A program made the translations under genes and the position numbers. This document shows, piece after piece, positions 6,841 to 16,566 of a stretch of 58,017 nucleotides of DNA. The first letter of the stretch is position 1. Each line of letters opens with the position of its first letter. The notes beneath the pieces were generated by a model. It was not told where the DNA came from and did not search any database. It was given only the letters and a program-made list of their open reading frames with translations. The DNA is from Clostridia bacterium (lineage in GTDB: Bacteria; Bacillota; Clostridia; Christensenellales; CAG-138): the NCBI GenBank assembly GCA_017539215.1, contig JAFYHI010000019.1:1-58017 (forward strand), read 5' to 3'.

Positions 6841-9213
6841 TCACAGCTCTTCTACGGCCTCTATATGCCAAATGCTTTCGGCATACTGGGCGATGGTGCG
6901 GTCGCTTGAGAACTTGCCCGCGGCGACCACGTTGTTAAGGCATTTGAGCGCAAAGGCGTCTGCGTCGCGCGTGTCGTAGATGGCGCGCAGCTTGGTATCG
7001 ATATAGCCGTGCAGATCGTACAGGTTGAAGTAATAATCGGGCTTGCGCCAGTCGCCCACGAGCAGACCGTTGTAGATCTCGCGCAGTACGCGGGCGGAGT
7101 CCTCGTTAATTGCGACGTCGCCGTTGATGAGCGAATCCACCGCGCGGCGTACGACGGGATCCTCGTCGTATATGCGGCGGGGGTCATAGCCCGGGCGCAC
7201 GCGCTCCAGCTCGTCGACGCGGGCGCCGAAGATGTAGTTGTTCTCCTCGCCCGCCTCGCGGACTATCTCGATGTTTGCGCCGTCATAGGTGCCGAGGGTG
7301 ACGGCGCCGTTCAGCATGAGCTTCATATTGCCGGTGCCGGAGGCCTCGGTGCCGGCGGGGGATATCTGCTCGGATATGTCTGCGGCGGGGATTATATGCT
7401 CGGCATACGAGCAGTTGTAGTTGCGCACGAACACCACGCGCATACGGTCGTTCACGGCGGGATCGCCGTTGATGCGCACGGCCATATCGTTGATGAACTT
7501 GATTATGTTCTTGGCCATTATGTAGCCGGGAGCAGCCTTTGCGCCGAAAATGAACGCCGTTTTGGGCATATCGACTATCTCGCCGGACTTTATGCCGTAG
7601 TATATGTGCATTATGGAGAGCGCGTTCATAAGCTGACGCTTATACTCGTGCATCCTCTTGACCTGCACGTCAAACACGAAATCCGCGGGGATGCTTACGC
7701 CCTCGCGCTCCTGTATCAGGCGCGAAAGCTTCTGTTTCATATGGGTCTTGACCTCGCGGAAGCGGGCGACGGTCTCTGGGCCTATGAACTTGCGGAACTT
7801 CGCTATCTCCGAAAGGTCGGTGATAAAGCCGCCGCCTATGTGTTCTACCAGAAGCTCGCAAAGGTCGGGATTGCACAGCCCCAGCCAGCGGCGCGGGGTT
7901 ATGCCGTTCGTCATATTGAGGAACCTTTCGGGGAACACCGCGTACCAGTCGGCAAGCACGCTGGTCTTCAAAAGCTCGGAGTGTATCTCCGCAACGCCGT
8001 TTATATAGGTGGACACATAAGCCGCAAGACGCGCCATATGTACAAGGCCGCCGTCGATTATGTGCATACGGTCGATGCGGTCCTGCGGGACTCCCCTGCC
8101 TCTGAGCTCATCGACAAGATGCGCGTCGATGCGCTCGATTATCCCGTATATTTTGGGCACGACGGCGCGGATGAGGCCGCAGCTCCACTTTTCGAGCGCT
8201 TCGCTCATAAGCGTGTGGTTGGTATAGTTGAACGTCTGCCTTGCAGCGTCAAACGCCGCCTCAAAGTCCATGCCCTCGTCCATCAGTATCCTTATAAGCT
8301 CGGGTATGGAAATGGTGGGATGCGTATCGTTGAGCTGTATGGCGGCGTGCGCGGCAAAGCCCGCCATATCGCCCCCGCGCACGCGCTTGTAGCGGCGCAC
8401 AATGTCCTGCATTGAGGCGGAGGAAAGGAAGTACTGCTGCTTCAGGCGCAGCTTCTTGCCGGCCTCGGTGGAGTCGTTGGGATAGAGCACGCGGGTTATA
8501 TCCTCGACCTGGTTCTTTTCACGCACGGCGGCGGCATAATCCTGCGCGTTGAACGCGGCAAAATTCAGCTCCTCAATGGGCTCGGACTGCCACAGGCGCA
8601 GTGTGCCTACGTTGTCGGTGCCGTAGCCGAGTATGGGCATATCATAGGGGACGGCCATGACCCGCCCGCCCTCAAACTCGACGATGACGGACTTGTCGTC
8701 GCGGCGGCGGGACCACGGGTCGCCCTGGCGCTGCCAGTTGTCGGCAAGCTCCATCTGGAAGCCGTCGCGGAAATCCTGTTTGAAAAGGCCGAACTTGTAC
8801 CTGAGGCCGTAGCCGTCAAGAGGCAGGTCGTGGGTGGCCGCGCTGTCCAAGAAGCACGCCGCAAGCCGGCCGAGGCCGCCGTTGCCCAGGCCGCAGTCCT
8901 CGATTTCCTCCATAACGGCGATATCCACCCCACGAAGCTTCAGGAGCCTTGTCACCTCGTCCAGAAGGCCAAGCGCGTAAAGGTCGTTATAGACCATACG
9001 GCCGGTCAGATACTCGGCTGAAAGGTAGTAGGCGCGCCTCGTCTGCTCATGCGCGCGGCGGCTCCTGCGCCAATCGTCGGATATGGCGTACATGACCGCG
9101 TTCGACAGCGCGCGGTGCAGCTGCGGAGCGGTCGCCTCGCTGAGCTCCACCAGGTACTCGCTGCGAAACTCCTCCTCCGCACGCCTCAATATCCCTCTTG
9201 CATCCATCAACAT
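6841..9213 (-). CDS. glgP: Glycogen/alpha-glucan phosphorylase
   Basis: This 790-residue GT35 enzyme releases glucose 1-phosphate from glycogen or maltodextrin using pyridoxal phosphate. The PLP-lysine motif EASGTGNMKLMLNGA is at about residue 630. Other family hallmarks are GLGNGGLGRLAACFLDS near 110, VKRMHEYKRQLMN near 530, and the phosphate-site arginine region. The length is typical for the compact bacterial form. It follows malQ by 12 bases on the same strand, and together they make a starch/glycogen degradation unit. The start ATG lies behind AGGGG. Confidence 0.97.
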   Translation of the reverse strand: MLMDARGILRRAEEEFRSEYLVELSEATAPQLHRALSNAVMYAISDDWRRSRRAHEQTRRAYYLSAEYLTGRMVYNDLYALGLLDEVTRLLKLRGVDIAVMEEIEDCGLGNGGLGRLAACFLDSAATHDLPLDGYGLRYKFGLFKQDFRDGFQMELADNWQRQGDPWSRRRDDKSVIVEFEGGRVMAVPYDMPILGYGTDNVGTLRLWQSEPIEELNFAAFNAQDYAAAVREKNQVEDITRVLYPNDSTEAGKKLRLKQQYFLSSASMQDIVRRYKRVRGGDMAGFAAHAAIQLNDTHPTISIPELIRILMDEGMDFEAAFDAARQTFNYTNHTLMSEALEKWSCGLIRAVVPKIYGIIERIDAHLVDELRGRGVPQDRIDRMHIIDGGLVHMARLAAYVSTYINGVAEIHSELLKTSVLADWYAVFPERFLNMTNGITPRRWLGLCNPDLCELLVEHIGGGFITDLSEIAKFRKFIGPETVARFREVKTHMKQKLSRLIQEREGVSIPADFVFDVQVKRMHEYKRQLMNALSIMHIYYGIKSGEIVDMPKTAFIFGAKAAPGYIMAKNIIKFINDMAVRINGDPAVNDRMRVVFVRNYNCSYAEHIIPAADISEQISPAGTEASGTGNMKLMLNGAVTLGTYDGANIEIVREAGEENNYIFGARVDELERVRPGYDPRRIYDEDPVVRRAVDSLINGDVAINEDSARVLREIYNGLLVGDWRKPDYYFNLYDLHGYIDTKLRAIYDTRDADAFALKCLNNVVAAGKFSSDRTIAQYAESIWHIEAVEEL

Positions 9214-9225
9214 ATGATAATACCC

Positions 9226-10728
9226 CTAAACTTCAAATAATTTTTTCATCCCGCGGGCAAGCGCCGCGCTCTCTTGCGCCCTCATACGCCAAGTCCAGTT
9301 GCCCGAAGCGGTGCCGGGGCTGTTGATACGGGCCTCTTCGCCGAGGCCGAGCACGTCCTGCGCGGGAAGCAAAACGTACCTTGCGTCCGACCGCACGAGC
9401 GCGTCCATTATCGCGCCGGGCATTGAACCGCCCAAAGCATACTTTGCGGCGATAGCGCGCGTTTTTTCGTCCGCGTCCTGCCACCACGCGGCAAGAGGCG
9501 GGTTGTCGTGGGTGCCCGTATAGGCGACCTTGTTCCTGAGCGAACGCGGATCGCCGTCCCACGGACGGTTTTTATGCGGGTTCCTCGGATCGTCGTCAAA
9601 TGCGAACTCCATTATCTGCATGCCCGCAAAGCCGGTCTTGGTCAATAGCAGCTTTACGTCCCGCGTGTTGAAGCCGAGGTCCTCGGCCACTATCTCGAGC
9701 GGGAGCCGCTCCTCCTCCGCCTTTTCAAAGAGCCTGCGGCCTTCGGCCTTTCGCCACTCGCCCACCCTTGCGTTTTCGGCGCCTGCGGGCACCGCGTAGT
9801 ATGAGGCGAACCCCCTGAAATGGTCGATGCGCAGTATGTCGTAAAGCTCCGCCGCGCGCTTTAAGCGTGCCATCCAGAACGAGAACCCGTCCTTTTTCAT
9901 GAACTGCCAGTCATAGACCGGGTTGCCCCAAAGCTGACCGTCCTCGCAGAAATAATCGGGGGGCACGCCCGCGACCTCGGTGGGACGGCCGCTTTCGTCA
10001 AAGAGGAAGTTTGCGCGGTACGCCCAGCAGTCGGCGGAGTCGTACGCGCAGTAGATGGGCATATCGCCCATGATCAGCACGCCCTTTTCAAGCGCGTGCC
10101 CGGCAAGCGCGGCCCATTGCAGCGAAAGCTCGTACTGCAAAAACCTGTGAAAGCCCGCCTCGCACGAAACGGCCTCCGCAATTTCGGACAGCGCGTCCGC
10201 GTCGCGGTTTTTAAGGCCGTCGGGCCATTCGTACCAGGGCTTGCCGCCCATGTGCGCCTTTATCGCCATAAAGAGCGCGTAATCCTCAAGCCACGGCGCA
10301 CCGCTTTGGAAAGCCTCTATCTGCGCCTCGTACCCGGGGGTCTGCAGCGCCCTTGCGTAGGCGGTCATCAAAAGCGGCATGCGGTTTTCGTAAAGCGCGC
10401 CGTAATCCACCCGCGCCTCGTCCCCGCCCATAAAGCAGGATGCGCACTCCTCCTGCGTGAGATACCCCTTTTCACAGAGCAGCTCAAGGTCCAGAAAGTA
10501 GTGGTTGAGCGCAAAGCTCGAAAAGCTTTGATACGGCGAATCGCCGTACCCGGTCACGCCCGTGGGGAGCAGCGCCCATATCGAGCCGCCGGCCGCCGCA
10601 ATGTCGTCGATAAGCCGATGCGCCTCGCGGCCGAAGGTGCCCACGCCGTACCGGGACGGCAGCGAAAAGACGGGCATCAAAAGCCCTCTCCTTCTGGTGA
10701 AAACACGCCTTTCGCCTTCCTTTGCCAT
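9226..10728 (-). CDS. malQ: 4-alpha-glucanotransferase (amylomaltase)
   Basis: This 500-residue GH77 enzyme disproportionates maltodextrins, making longer chains for the phosphorylase encoded next. Catalytic motifs are visible: DILRIDHFRGFASYY (nucleophile Asp), EIVAEDLGFNT (acid/base Glu) and YTGTHDNPPLAAWW (stabilising Asp). The N-terminal LPSRYGVGTFGREAHRLID is typical. The start is an ATG behind AAGGGGGG. It is first in the malQ-glgP operon. Confidence 0.97.
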   Translation of the reverse strand: MAKEGERRVFTRRRGLLMPVFSLPSRYGVGTFGREAHRLIDDIAAAGGSIWALLPTGVTGYGDSPYQSFSSFALNHYFLDLELLCEKGYLTQEECASCFMGGDEARVDYGALYENRMPLLMTAYARALQTPGYEAQIEAFQSGAPWLEDYALFMAIKAHMGGKPWYEWPDGLKNRDADALSEIAEAVSCEAGFHRFLQYELSLQWAALAGHALEKGVLIMGDMPIYCAYDSADCWAYRANFLFDESGRPTEVAGVPPDYFCEDGQLWGNPVYDWQFMKKDGFSFWMARLKRAAELYDILRIDHFRGFASYYAVPAGAENARVGEWRKAEGRRLFEKAEEERLPLEIVAEDLGFNTRDVKLLLTKTGFAGMQIMEFAFDDDPRNPHKNRPWDGDPRSLRNKVAYTGTHDNPPLAAWWQDADEKTRAIAAKYALGGSMPGAIMDALVRSDARYVLLPAQDVLGLGEEARINSPGTASGNWTWRMRAQESAALARGMKKLFEV

Positions 10729-10760
10729 GGTGCGCCCCCCTTAACAGGAAATTTCTTTTC

Positions 10761-10766
10761 ATTATA
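10761..10766 (-). promoter_or_regulatory. Extended -10 promoter of malQ-glgP
   Basis: On the minus strand TGC-TATAAT lies 32 bases before the malQ start. The upstream TGn extends the -10, and no good -35 is present. Confidence 0.6.
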
Positions 10767-10835
10767 GCACATCCCGGGCCATATCGCACGATATATTCTG
10801 CGCATTTGCGCCGCGTGCGAAAAACTTCCGCCGCA

Positions 10836-10864
10836 TTGACAAAAGGAGCTTTTCCCGCTATTAT
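10836..10864 (+). promoter_or_regulatory. Sigma-A promoter of the PreP-like protease gene
   Basis: TTGACA (10836-10841), 17 bases, TATTAT (10859-10864). The ATG at 10895 follows TTAGGAGG. Confidence 0.85.
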
Positions 10865-10894
10865 ACTGAGGAAGTAACATTAGGAGGCCCTGAT

Positions 10895-13750
10895 ATGAAA
10901 CTTGATATCGGAACCGTTATAAGCGGTTTTTCCGTTGACCGCGCACGGCACAGCGACGAGCTGGGCGGCGACTTTTACGAGCTGACCCACGTTAAGACCG
11001 GAGCGAGCCTCGTTTGGCTTGACAACGGCTGTGACAACAAGCTTTTCTGCGTGGGGTTCAAGACCCTGCCCGAGGACTCGACGGGCGTTTTTCACATACT
11101 GGAGCACTCGGTGCTCTGCGGGTCCGATAAATACCCCGTCAAGGAGCCCTTCGTGGACCTTATGAAGAGCTCGATGAACACATTCCTCAACGCGATGACC
11201 TTCTCGGACAAGACCATCTACCCCGTGTCCAGCCGCAGCGAACAGGACTATATGAACCTGGTCTCGGTGTATCTTGACGCGGTCTTTGCGCCCCGCAGCG
11301 TAAAGGATCCCAACGCTTTTTTGCAGGAGGGCTGGCATCTGGAGCTTGACGAGAACGGCCGCCCCTATATAAACGGCGTCGTTTACAACGAGATGAAGGG
11401 CGCGGCGAGCGGCGTTGACGACGTGCTTGAAGAGGGCATGACCGCGCTGCTCTTCCCCGACAACTGCTACGGGTTCAACTCCGGCGGCGACCCCGCGGCG
11501 ATACCCGACCTTACTTTTGAGGGCTACTGCCGCATGTACAACAAGTATTACAACCCCTCCAACGCGAGGTTCTTCCTTGACGGCAGCGTGCCGCTTGAAA
11601 GGACGCTCGAGCTGATAGACGCCTACATATCCGGCGGCGAAAGGCAGGGCGCCGCGCACGCGATACCCATGCAGCAGCCCAAGCCCGCCCGCCGCACCGA
11701 GTATTATGAGATAGCCCCCGACGAGAACGAGGAGGGCCGCGCAATGCTGTCGTACGGCAGGATAATAGGCTCGTTCAGCGACAAGCGCAGGCTTATGATG
11801 GCGGAGGTGCTGTGCTCGCTGCTTGCCGATACGAACGACGCGCCCTTAAAGCGCGCGATACTGGACGCAGGGCTGGGCGAGGACCTGGAGCTTTCGGTGA
11901 TGGACGGGATAGAGCAGCCCATACTCGTTATGACCGTGCGCTCGACAAAGGCCGAAAACGCCGACCGCGTGCGCGAAAAGACCGAGGAGGTCATATCGGG
12001 CCTTCTCGAAGCCGGGCTTGACCGCGGCGCGCTCACCGCGCAGCTCAACAGGTACGCCTTCCGCCTCAAGGATATGCGCGAGCCCGCCGGCCTTATCCGC
12101 TGCATACTGAGCTACCAAAGCTCGCTTTACGGCGGCGATCCTCTGCTCTACCTTGAAAACGACGCGGATATTGCCGCGATGCGCCGCGAAATGGACGAGG
12201 GCGGCTTTGAGGCTCTCCTTCGGGAGATGTTCGACTTCGGATCCATGTCGCTTCTGACGGTGCTTCCCTCCAAGACCCACGGCGAGAAGCTGCGCCGCGA
12301 GGAGGCAGAGCGCGCCGAGCGCATTTACGCCGCAATGGACGAGGCCGCCCGCAGGGAGCTTAATGCCCGGAACGAGCGCCTGCACGCCTGGCAGGAGGCG
12401 CCGGATTTCCCCGAAGACACGGCGCGTTTGCCCGTGCTTCCCCTTGACGGGGTAAGCCCCGAGCCCGTACTTGTGCCCACCGAGGAGCTTAACGAAAACG
12501 GCGTGCGCGTGCTTTACCACGCCGTGCCCTCAAACGGCATCGTGCATCTGAACCTTTATTTCTCCGCCTCGGACGCGGATCTGGGCTTTATGCCCGCACT
12601 CGGCTTTATGACGGCGCTGTTCTCAAAGCTGCCCACGAAAGCGCACGGCGTTTGCGAGCTGCAGACGCTCATCAAAACATACATCGGCCGTCTGCGCTTC
12701 AGCGTGGACGCGGCAAACGCCGGCGGCAGGGCCTGCATGCCCTTCTTTACGGTTTCCTGCGACGTGCTTGAGGAGAACCTTGAAAAGGCCTGCGGGCTTT
12801 TGGTCGAGGTGATACGCACGACGCGCCTTGACGACCTCAAAAAGATACGCGAGATCGCGGCGCAGGTAGACGAGCAGTTCAAGCAGACGGTCGTGATGGG
12901 CGGTCACTCCGTGGGGATATCTGCGGTCATGGCGCAGTACTTTGCGTCCGGCGCCGTGCAGGAGGCCGTTGCGGGCGTTACCTTCCACCGCTTCATAAAG
13001 GGCCTTCTGGAGTCCGACGGCGCGATAAGCGAGTTTGCCTCCGCCGCCTCCGGATTTGCGGACAGGGCGTTCGTGCGCTCGCGCCTTACCGCGGGCGTGA
13101 CAAACACCACCCGCGTTTCGCTTTCCTGCCTTTCGGACGCTCTGCCTGAGGGCTCCGCCATACCCGCCGCCGCTGAATACAAGACGGCGCTTCCCGCAAA
13201 GCTGGGCATACGCATACCCGCGCAGGTCAGCTTTGCCGAAAAGGGCATAAGCCTGCCCTGTGTGACCGGCTCAATGAAGGTTGCCGCCAACGTGATAAGC
13301 CTGAGCTTCCTGTGGAACCGCGTTAGGGTGCAGGGCGGAGCCTACGGCGTGGGCCTGCGCGCAATGGACCGCGGCGCGCTCGTTCACTACACCTACCGCG
13401 ACCCCTCGCCCGCAAGGAGCCTCGGAGTGTTTGCCGAGGAAAGCGCCTTTATCGAAGAGTTCTGCCGCGGCTCCGAGAAGCTCGACAAGTTCATAATCTC
13501 GACCGTGGGCGATACGGAGCCCCTGCGCACCCCCGCCGAAATGGGCCGCGACGCCGACCTTGACGTGTTTGAAGGGCGCACGCCCGACGACGCGCGCAGG
13601 CTCCGCCGCGAGATACTGGAGACCACGCCCGACGACCTTACCGCCTTCCGCGAGGCGCTTGACAAATGCGCCGAAGAGGGCGCGGTCTGCGTAGTCGGCT
13701 CGGAGCAGGCGTTAAGCACTATAGACGGTCTTACCGTTATTGACGCATAA
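10895..13750 (+). CDS. M16C-family metallopeptidase, presequence-protease (PreP/Cym1) type
   Basis: This 951-residue insulinase-superfamily protease has the inverted zinc motif HxxEH as HILEH (His67, Glu70, His71), followed by SVLCGSDKYP, a near-invariant PreP signature. The distal Glu ligand lies in VYNEMKGA near residue 166. The length and the M16C-associated central region fit the single-chain PreP fold of two linked halves forming a closed chamber that degrades peptides. No signal peptide is visible, so it is probably cytosolic. The stop is 10 bases before the CPBP protease start, so the two genes form an operon. Confidence 0.94.
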   Translation: MKLDIGTVISGFSVDRARHSDELGGDFYELTHVKTGASLVWLDNGCDNKLFCVGFKTLPEDSTGVFHILEHSVLCGSDKYPVKEPFVDLMKSSMNTFLNAMTFSDKTIYPVSSRSEQDYMNLVSVYLDAVFAPRSVKDPNAFLQEGWHLELDENGRPYINGVVYNEMKGAASGVDDVLEEGMTALLFPDNCYGFNSGGDPAAIPDLTFEGYCRMYNKYYNPSNARFFLDGSVPLERTLELIDAYISGGERQGAAHAIPMQQPKPARRTEYYEIAPDENEEGRAMLSYGRIIGSFSDKRRLMMAEVLCSLLADTNDAPLKRAILDAGLGEDLELSVMDGIEQPILVMTVRSTKAENADRVREKTEEVISGLLEAGLDRGALTAQLNRYAFRLKDMREPAGLIRCILSYQSSLYGGDPLLYLENDADIAAMRREMDEGGFEALLREMFDFGSMSLLTVLPSKTHGEKLRREEAERAERIYAAMDEAARRELNARNERLHAWQEAPDFPEDTARLPVLPLDGVSPEPVLVPTEELNENGVRVLYHAVPSNGIVHLNLYFSASDADLGFMPALGFMTALFSKLPTKAHGVCELQTLIKTYIGRLRFSVDAANAGGRACMPFFTVSCDVLEENLEKACGLLVEVIRTTRLDDLKKIREIAAQVDEQFKQTVVMGGHSVGISAVMAQYFASGAVQEAVAGVTFHRFIKGLLESDGAISEFASAASGFADRAFVRSRLTAGVTNTTRVSLSCLSDALPEGSAIPAAAEYKTALPAKLGIRIPAQVSFAEKGISLPCVTGSMKVAANVISLSFLWNRVRVQGGAYGVGLRAMDRGALVHYTYRDPSPARSLGVFAEESAFIEEFCRGSEKLDKFIISTVGDTEPLRTPAEMGRDADLDVFEGRTPDDARRLRREILETTPDDLTAFREALDKCAEEGAVCVVGSEQALSTIDGLTVIDA

Positions 13751-13760
13751 GGAGGAAGAT

Positions 13761-14765
13761 ATGGAAAAAATCGGATTGTCGCGCGACATACCCATGCTGC
13801 GCGAAGCGCGCGAGCGCAAGCACGGCTTTGTGCCGATACTCGAAGTGCTGATATTCCTTGCGGTGTTCCTTGTGGGCTCCATGCTGGAGTCCATCCCCGC
13901 AAGCGCGGTAATGCTCGGCAGGGTGTTCAGCGACCCCGCCGCCATGCAGGAGCTTACGTCCAAGCTCATGGGCGGCGATGTACCCGGCTATCTGGATGCC
14001 ATAATGGAGGCGCTTTCCAACCAGCCCGCCTGGTTCGCGCTCGTCAATCTGTTTGCGACCGCGCTCATGATAGTCGTCGCGGTGCTGTTCTGCCGCGTTA
14101 TTCAAAAGCGCAAGCCTGCCTCGATGGGCTTCCGCCGCGGGCACGCATTGCGCGAATACCTCGTCGGCGCGCTTTTGGGCGCGGGGCTTTTAAGCGCGAC
14201 CGTAGGCATTGCCCGCTTGACCGGGGGCATTTCGGGCTTTGAAGCCGCGCCCGTGTCCGTGCCCATGTTCATACTCTACCTTTTGGGCTACGCCGTGCAG
14301 GGCGCAAGCGAAGAGGCGCTCTGCCGCGGATACCTGCTCGTTTCGATAACCCGCAGGAATCAGGTCTGGCGCGCGGTGCTGGTCAGCTCGCTCGTGTTCT
14401 CGCTTCTGCATATAATGAACCCCGGCTTCGGCGTTATGCCCTTTGTAAACATACTGCTCTGCGGCGCGGTGTTCGGCGTGTACATGCTGAAGCGCGGCAA
14501 TATCTGGGGCGCGTGCGCCATGCACAGCATGTGGAATTTCTTCCAGGGCAACGTGTTCGGCATCTCCGTCAGCGGTACCGGCGCGGGCGGCGGCGCGACT
14601 CTCCTCGTCTCCAAGGCGGGAACGGCCTCCGACCTGTGGACGGGCGGCGCCTTCGGCATAGAGGGCAGCCTTGCCTGCACCTTCGTGTATGCCGCGGCGC
14701 TCGTCATACTGCTCTTTGCCGTTAAGCCCGGAAAGCAGGCCCTCTGCACTCAAAACGCCGACTGA
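13761..14765 (+). CDS. CPBP-family intramembrane metalloprotease
   Basis: This 334-residue membrane protein has about eight helices. It carries the Abi/CAAX-protease (CPBP) motifs: GASEEALCRGY (Glu-Glu-xxx-Arg at about 182-187), a His in SLLHIMNPGF, and AMHSMWNF with the third motif His. The start chosen is the ATG at 13761 behind AAGGAGGAAGAT; the frame also extends 7 codons upstream into the PreP-like gene. Family members cleave prenylated proteins or bacteriocin-like substrates within the membrane; the substrate here is unknown. Confidence 0.9.
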   Translation: MEKIGLSRDIPMLREARERKHGFVPILEVLIFLAVFLVGSMLESIPASAVMLGRVFSDPAAMQELTSKLMGGDVPGYLDAIMEALSNQPAWFALVNLFATALMIVVAVLFCRVIQKRKPASMGFRRGHALREYLVGALLGAGLLSATVGIARLTGGISGFEAAPVSVPMFILYLLGYAVQGASEEALCRGYLLVSITRRNQVWRAVLVSSLVFSLLHIMNPGFGVMPFVNILLCGAVFGVYMLKRGNIWGACAMHSMWNFFQGNVFGISVSGTGAGGGATLLVSKAGTASDLWTGGAFGIEGSLACTFVYAAALVILLFAVKPGKQALCTQNAD

Positions 14766-14784
14766 GCGTAAATCGGCGCATAAT

Positions 14785-14824
14785 AAAGGAGCTGCCGCGC
14801 ATGATCGGCAGTTCCTTTGTTTTA
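14785..14824. terminator. Terminator between convergent CPBP and psuG genes
   Basis: Hairpin AAAGGAGCTGCCG / CGGCAGTTCCTTT (one G-T pair) with an 8-base loop is followed by GTTTT on the plus strand. It lies 19 bases after the CPBP stop. Confidence 0.75.
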
Positions 14825-14828
14825 TGCC

Positions 14829-15743
14829 TTATTCCAGGGCGCAGGCTATGGCCGAGGCCAGACGCACGTTGTTGAACACGAGGGCGATGTTCGTTTCAAG
14901 GCTGTCGCCGCCCGTCACGTCCTTTATATCCGCCAGCAGGAAGGGCGTTATGTTTTTGCCCTTTACGCCAAGCCTCTCAGCCTTTTGCACGGCGGCCTCT
15001 ATAACGGCGTCTATCCTCTCCTTGTCCATGGAGTACTCCTCCGGCACGGGGTTGACGACGAGCGTGCCGCCGGCTATGCCGAGCTTTTTCTTGAGGGATA
15101 CGGCCCTTGCTATCTCCTCGGGGGTGTCCATGCGGTAATCGGTCTTAAAGCCGCTTTTACGGGTGTAGAAGGCGGGCATCTCGTCCGTGCCGTAGCCTAT
15201 CACGGGCACGCCCTTGGTCTCGAGGTATTCGAGCGTCAGGCCGATGTCCAGAATGCTCTTCGCCCCGGAGCAAACCACGGTAACGTCGGTGCGGCCAAGC
15301 TCCTCGAGGTCGGCCGAAATATCCATGGTCTTTTCCGCGCCGCGGTGCACGCCGCCTATGCCGCCCGTGGCAAACACGCGAATGCCCGCCATAGCGGCGA
15401 TTATCATGGTGCCGGCAACGGTAAGCGCGCCGTCGCCGCCCCTTGAGGCGATAACGGCTATGTCGCGGCGGCTTGCCTTGGTTACGGCGGGGCCGGTGCG
15501 GCCCAGATACTCAAGCTGTTCGTCGGTCAGCCCGGCGCAGAGCCTGCCGCCTATCACGGCGCAGGTTGCGGGCACGGCGCCGCAGCTTCTTGCTATGCGC
15601 TCGCATTCGCGGGCTGTTTCGACGTTCTGCGGGTAGGGCATGCCGTGCGAAATAATGGTGCTTTCAAGCGCTATCACGGGAAGGCCGCGCTCCAGGGCGT
15701 CGGCGACCTCCGGCGAAAAGCATACGTTTTCGTTAAGCTTCAT
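14829..15743 (-). CDS. psuG: Pseudouridine-5'-phosphate glycosidase
   Basis: This 304-residue enzyme splits pseudouridine 5'-phosphate to uracil and ribose 5-phosphate, salvaging RNA breakdown products. Typical PsuG segments include ALESTIISHGMPYPQN near the start, the FATGGIGGVHRGAE region, CSGAKSILDIGLTLEYLETK and NPVPEEYSMDK. The start at 15741-15743 follows AAGGAG by seven bases; the longer frame reaches into promoter sequence. No psuK kinase lies beside it, so the kinase must come from elsewhere in the genome. Confidence 0.95.
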   Translation of the reverse strand: MKLNENVCFSPEVADALERGLPVIALESTIISHGMPYPQNVETARECERIARSCGAVPATCAVIGGRLCAGLTDEQLEYLGRTGPAVTKASRRDIAVIASRGGDGALTVAGTMIIAAMAGIRVFATGGIGGVHRGAEKTMDISADLEELGRTDVTVVCSGAKSILDIGLTLEYLETKGVPVIGYGTDEMPAFYTRKSGFKTDYRMDTPEEIARAVSLKKKLGIAGGTLVVNPVPEEYSMDKERIDAVIEAAVQKAERLGVKGKNITPFLLADIKDVTGGDSLETNIALVFNNVRLASAIACALE

Positions 15744-15771
15744 AAGCGTTCTCCTTGTTTTCGATGCCGCC

Positions 15772-15800
15772 ATTATACCACGCTCCGCAAAAAAAGTGAA
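15772..15800 (-). promoter_or_regulatory. Sigma-A promoter of psuG
   Basis: On the minus strand TTCACT (15795-15800), 17 bases, TATAAT (15772-15777), 28 bases before the ATG. Confidence 0.75.
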
Positions 15801-15900
15801 GCGCGCGCCGGCAGCGGCGGGCTTTTTCGCCGCACGGTGTAAAAAACGCGTAAAATCGGCGGCGCAGAACAAAAAAGTGTGGAAATGGCTGCGCCGTATG

Positions 15901-15909
15901 TGATATAAT
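15901..15909 (+). promoter_or_regulatory. Extended -10 promoter of the STAS/SpoIIE operon
   Basis: TGA-TATAAT (TATAAT at 15904-15909) gives an extended -10; upstream only a weak TGGAAA-like -35 is seen. The first gene starts at 15949. Confidence 0.6.
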
Positions 15910-15948
15910 TATTTGTCAGGACAAACGCACGCGAAAAGGAGGTTCCGT

Positions 15949-16554
15949 ATGCGATCGGACGTTATACATGTGACTAACGGCGGGAGGGGCTTTGAAGAGG
16001 CGCTCTCTCAGGCCGAGCTTGTGGCCCGCTACAAGGGGCTGCCCAACAAAAGCGCATTGCACCTGCGCCTGCTTGCCGAGGAGATGCTCGGCATGATGCA
16101 CGCGCTGACGGGCGAGCGTGAGGCCGATTTCTGGATCGACGACGAAGACGGCGTGTTTACGCTGCACCTTCAGGCCGAGACCGAGATGAACGCCAAGCTC
16201 AGGAAGAACCTGCTTGCCGTTTCGACAAGCGGCGTCAACGCTGCGGCAAAGGGCGTGACCGGCAAGGTACGCGACCTGTTTGAAAGGATGCTGGAGCCCG
16301 GCGATATGAGCCTTGGCGCAGACGTTGCGGCGGGCCTTTGCTGCAGCGGCTTTGATCCCGAATTCGGCAGCTATATGTTTACGGTGGACGATTACTGGTC
16401 TCTTGAAAAGTATCGTGCCGCCGCCCGCGACGGGCGCACCCCCAAGGAGAACTGGGATGAGCTTGAAAAGTCCGTCGTCGGCAGGCTTGCGGATGACGTA
16501 CAGGTCGGCATCCGCGGCTCCAAGGTCGAAATGGGCATTATTAAAAAACTGTAA
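15949..16554 (+). CDS. Atypical RsbW-like anti-sigma/serine-kinase-type protein
   Basis: This 201-residue protein begins MRSDVIHVTNGGRGFEEALS. Its position before a STAS gene and a SpoIIE phosphatase gene is that of an RsbW/SpoIIAB-type anti-sigma kinase. The helix HLRLLAEEMLGMMHAL lines up with the N-box region of that fold, but the usual Asn is not present and no DxGxG nucleotide motif is visible. It may therefore not be a working kinase. The C-terminal half (VDDYWSLEKYRAA onward) is unlike RsbW. The start follows AAAAGGAGG. The family assignment is inferred from context and weak similarity. Confidence 0.65.
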   Translation: MRSDVIHVTNGGRGFEEALSQAELVARYKGLPNKSALHLRLLAEEMLGMMHALTGEREADFWIDDEDGVFTLHLQAETEMNAKLRKNLLAVSTSGVNAAAKGVTGKVRDLFERMLEPGDMSLGADVAAGLCCSGFDPEFGSYMFTVDDYWSLEKYRAAARDGRTPKENWDELEKSVVGRLADDVQVGIRGSKVEMGIIKKL

Positions 16555-16566
16555 GGAGGCAACAAA

